A stretch of DNA of 64,000 nt, taken from the NCBI GenBank assembly GCA_021613535.1, contig CP075495.1, forward strand, positions 5,952,001 to 6,016,000. Reading direction: 5' to 3'. The notes under the pieces are model-generated. The model saw only the letters and a program-made list of their open reading frames with translations, was not told the DNA's origin and did not search any database. The translations under genes were made by a program, and so were the position numbers. Every line of letters begins with the position of its first letter. Position 1 is the stretch's first letter. The DNA is from Adineta vaga. Its lineage: Eukaryota; Rotifera. Shown here one piece after another: positions 60,901 through 64,000 of this stretch.

Positions 60901-61160
60901 TATAGAGAATGATGACCGTTATCGAGAGAGTATGGGTGTGATATATGTTTACAAACTTGATATTTTTTATTAGTCTTAGTAGATTTGGAATGAAAACGTA
61001 TAGAATAGACAGATACATGGGACGATGTTCGAGGTAAGAGAGTAAACATATTTCTGCGCTGTTGGTTTACATGGAACAAATTAAGAGGAGAAGTAGTTAG
61101 TCGTTGTTGGCAGGAACGACATAGCGTCATAGTCGATTTGAATAGAAATCGACCGATCAT
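57902..61160 (-). CDS. MTIF2: Mitochondrial translation initiation factor IF-2
   Basis: 727 residues (human 727), 16 exons: 60957-61160, 60799-60895, 60677-60739, 60496-60622, 60275-60435, 60042-60218, 59939-59988, 59790-59879, 59569-59732, 59417-59495, 59228-59353, 59052-59164, 58878-58993, 58682-58819, 58141-58446, 57902-58074. An Arg/Ser-rich presequence ([16 protein letters not shown]) directs import. GTPase motifs are [13 protein letters not shown] and NKID, with [10 protein letters not shown] as switch I. Domain II contains [14 protein letters not shown] and [15 protein letters not shown]. The C-terminal fMet-tRNA-binding domain has [17 protein letters not shown] and ends AKWNYGF. IF-2 places formyl-Met-tRNA on the mitochondrial ribosome. 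The acceptor-like ATTTTAG seven bases before the ATG may be a spliced-leader site. Intron 14 (235 bases) is long for this gene. Confidence 0.95.
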
Positions 61161-62023
61161 TTTATCTAAAATAGATTCATTGAATACTTAGTTGCCATGC
61201 TATCTTACACAAACTGTACACTATTCGTCACACTAGAGTTTATTTGACTTCTCTTATATTTAATCATAATAACATAGTACTGTGTATAGTTTTATCGATT
61301 ATCAGTTTAACAATACAATCTAACTGAAAAATACACGAACATCTTTGTTTCATTCATCTGCAAAAGTAATAAATCTCTAATGGAAGAAAAGATTAATAAA
61401 AATGATCGTTTTTATTCTTTCTATGGAATGAATTGTATTTTATTGATTTTTATTGAGTATATATAGAGATACACTATAGAACTATACAAATACAGAAAAA
61501 AAAGAAAGAAGAATAACAAGGTAAATAGTCAATCAATCAATCAATTAGTTAATAAATCGAGAAAAGAAAAGCAGAGAAGTAGAAGCAAATATGATTTGAT
61601 TAGATGAAAATAGAACAAGTTTTTTGATTGTGCTGAGAAAGTTCACAACGTCGTTAATTAAAAGATATTCTTTCTCAGAAATATATACTTTGAGAATGAA
61701 AAAAAGAGAAAAAAAAATAATCACCATCCGCAAATAAGAATAGAGTATTGGATTTTTTTTGACATATTAAATTAACAAGACAATGGAATGTGATTATTCG
61801 CTTTTTTTCATTAGAGTGAAGTATAAAACACTGTTGAGCTAATGCGAAAAGAAACGAAACGTTCTTTTTTTTTTATTTCATGCATATTGATTATAGTCTA
61901 TTGAATTAGGTAACACGCGCACACGTACACACATACATACACACACACACACACACTCATACATATCTACAAGTAGATTATTTGATCGTAAGAAATTGTT
62001 TTGCGGTTTTTCATTTCAAATTA
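61161..62023. other. Intergenic region with CA repeat
   Basis: MTIF2 upstream region and the 3' flank of the next gene. No exon visible. Confidence 0.5.
61939..61956. repeat. (AC)n microsatellite
   Basis: About nine AC units within a wider ACAC/TACA-rich tract (61917-61960). Confidence 0.85.
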
Positions 62024-64000
62024 TTAAACTTCACTTTGAGTTTGTAATGGATGTGAGGACGGACGGCTTTTTAATGATATCGTTTCAGTACCATTGATAC
62101 TTGCTACATCTTCACTATAACTAAATATTGACAAAAAAAAGTTATTATTTTTCTTTCAAAAAAGGTTCTTTGTACCTAGTATCCGACATTTGTTCCAAAT
62201 CATTGTCAGCATTAATTAATGCTTCATTATAACGTTGAATACGATAAGTTGTTGCTTCCATTTTTTGTTTAACAATTAATAATTCTTGTTCAACAATATC
62301 TTTATCTTTTTCCGTTAAATTCAAACGTTTCTCTAAATCCATAATTCTTAATTGTAAAATTTCACATTCATCTTTATTATCACGATTCAATCGATCAGCT
62401 AATTTCATTTGGTCATCAGCACGTTTGACTTTTTCATCCATATAAGATAATTCCGATTGTAATTGTTTGATATTATCTTGTAAACGTGCCAATTGTCGTT
62501 CACAATGTTCACGTTTAGCAACTTCATAATCATATTGTAATGTTAAAACACGATTGGATGAATTTAATTTTTCTAATTCATTTTTATCCACTAAAGATAT
62601 TTGTTTTAATTCAAGTTTTTCTTCAAGAAAAACACACTAGAAAGAAAAGATTCACATCGTTAAATTTGTTTATCGTAGAAGAATACATTTCATCATCATC
62701 ATCAAGAGCAATCGTGCATTGAATACATGCATGTCAGTATAGGGATTTTAAAAAAAAGAATATATACAGAGTCATAGATGGTTTTCTGGCAAACTAACAG
62801 CGAAGATGTGTTGTTCTTTCAACCTACATTGTCACTGATGCTGCTTAGAATAAAAGAATAATGTTATCTAGAGAAACTGTATGATATAAGAAAAATAAAC
62901 TGATAGTTACTTTTTCTTTTAATTGACTATTTTCTTTTTCTATTTGTGCCATTGAATCATATAATTTACTCATTAATCCTTCATGTATTGCATACTAAAA
63001 CAAATGAATGTAGATAATAAAATAGAAATGATGTTAAGTCTTTGCTTTTTTTTAAATACATTTTTCACATGATTTTGATAATTTTGTAGAACGATACGAT
63101 TATGATCATTTAATTCTTCAATCGTTGCTCGTAATTCTTTATTTTCTCGTGTTATCATTGCATTTGCATCCTCAACCTAATTGAAAGAAATTATTAAATA
63201 TACAAATATCTTCGATACATTGAATGTTTCAATTCTACTTACAGATTTCTTTTGTGATTCAAGTGTAACGATTTCTTTTTCCAATTTTTCAACTTCATGC
63301 TTCAATGATTCTTTTGTTTTTTGTAATGTTTTGGTTTCCCATCCCATTTCACTGATATCTTTACGTAAATCGCTGATTAATGCATCTGATGAAAGAAGAT
63401 TATTTGTTGATAAATGCTTTGTTAAACAATTCTGCGATGAAAGTTCTCGTTGAGCTTCTTTGAGACGACTTCGAGTGCGGAATAATTCCCGGCGTAAATT
63501 AATTGAATCAACTAAATGAAAAAATATTTATGTTATGTCTATCTGCTTATATCCTATTTCTATTTCTTATCATTGAAACATTCTCTTCTCTTTTTTGATT
63601 TTACATGAAAAGGTTAATATTACTCAATGAGTTTTGTCTTGATTTCTTATTCAGTTTATTTTTTTGCCTTCATAAATCTCAAGATTCTATCGTGTTTGGA
63701 TCTTTTCGAAGTTTTTTTTGTCGATAATTACGTTCATCAGCTGAATCAATTCGTCTTATTGGTGTTGTTGATACGGAAGAATTCGAACGTGGTGCTGATG
63801 TTGGTGTTTGCATTGTACTTGTTTTTACGGCTAATTCATTAACTTCATTTGTTAATTCTGTAATACGTTGTTCTTTCGTTTTCAAGGTGATTGTCAAAGA
63901 TTTGACCTATATAAATAGATAGGAAAAAACGTAATTGAGTTTTTTTCTAACAAGGAGAACAAAATATGTTATCATACTTGTTGTTCGGTTTTTTTACATT
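62024..64000 (-). CDS. Long coiled-coil protein, 3' part (gene continues beyond the window)
   Basis: I do not recognise the family. Visible exons, in transcript order: 63978-64000 (partial), 63732-63906, 63243-63511, 63060-63176, 62911-62994, 62176-62636, 62024-62120. The chain is almost all heptad-type coiled coil (for example KTKEQRITELTNEVNELAV, LRRELFRTRSRLKEAQREL, ENKELRATIEELNDHNRIVL), broken by one Ser/Thr/Pro linker (SAPRSNSSVSTTPIRRIDS), and ends in a short polar tail (KSRPSSHPLQTQSEV). No motor, kinase or membrane segment is seen. Centrosomal, liprin-like or cytoskeletal scaffold proteins look like this, but nothing visible chooses among them. The join at 63732 uses a GTAATT donor that keeps the frame open. 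Confidence 0.75.

Noticed and set aside
1-64000. CRISPR arrays, bacterial operons, telomeric repeats, retrotransposon ORFs
   Set aside because: No regularly spaced repeats, no TGTGGG-type arrays and no reverse transcriptase, integrase or transposase motifs were seen on either strand.

Overview
The window is nuclear DNA of a small, gene-dense, AT-rich invertebrate. Most introns are only about 45-75 bases, all GT-AG, and the genes are plainly animal: a BK channel, doublecortin-like kinase, DIP2, two TRPM channels and a neurogenin-type bHLH factor. A peptide transporter of the fungal type, an intronless YbaK-like gene, tight spacing and a tandem pair homogenised by gene conversion together fit a bdelloid rotifer (Adineta/Rotaria-like) best. 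That placement is inference. I found no rRNA, convincing tRNA, CRISPR array or autonomous transposon. Gene models were spliced by hand. The summed coding length of every complete model divides by three, which is good internal support.

Region 1 (0-8.4 kb, + strand): the 3' two-thirds of a Slo1/BK potassium channel with a reduced calcium bowl, then two tandem synaptobrevin (R-SNARE) genes whose start codons are both split by an intron. Region 2 (8.4-17.4 kb): a 28-exon DIP2 gene, an intronless YbaK-type deacylase, and on the opposite strand an intronless neurogenin-like bHLH gene with a serine-rich loop insertion. Region 3 (18.8-27.2 kb): a doublecortin-like kinase with two DCX domains and a complete kinase, an intronless type II transmembrane trypsin-like protease (- strand), and an unrecognised 7-exon gene with a decayed partial copy beside it.

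Region 4 (27.5-38.7 kb): two complete tandem TRPM-family channels of 1371 and 1298 residues. They are diverged almost everywhere except a 391-base block spanning the pore, an intron and S6, which is nearly identical, a strong sign of recent gene conversion. Region 5 (39.2-44.2 kb): an eEF2 paralogue whose diphthamide loop keeps the His but has lost the Gly-Gly-Gly. It converges on a membrane protein built of von Willebrand C repeats.

Region 6 (47.1-51.9 kb, - strand): three genes for mitochondrial inner-membrane proteins in a row: ATP synthase subunit d, complex I NDUFB2, and MIC60 of MICOS. The first two carry His/Gly-rich tracts, and MIC60 has a long Lys/Asp/Ala-rich segment resembling LEA proteins. 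Mitochondrial IF-2 (MTIF2) lies at 57.9-61.2 kb on the same strand. Between them (51.9-57.7 kb) is a gene-poor stretch with a GC-richer block, a broken cation-diffusion-facilitator pseudogene and the fungal-type peptide transporter. The window ends inside a coiled-coil gene on the - strand.
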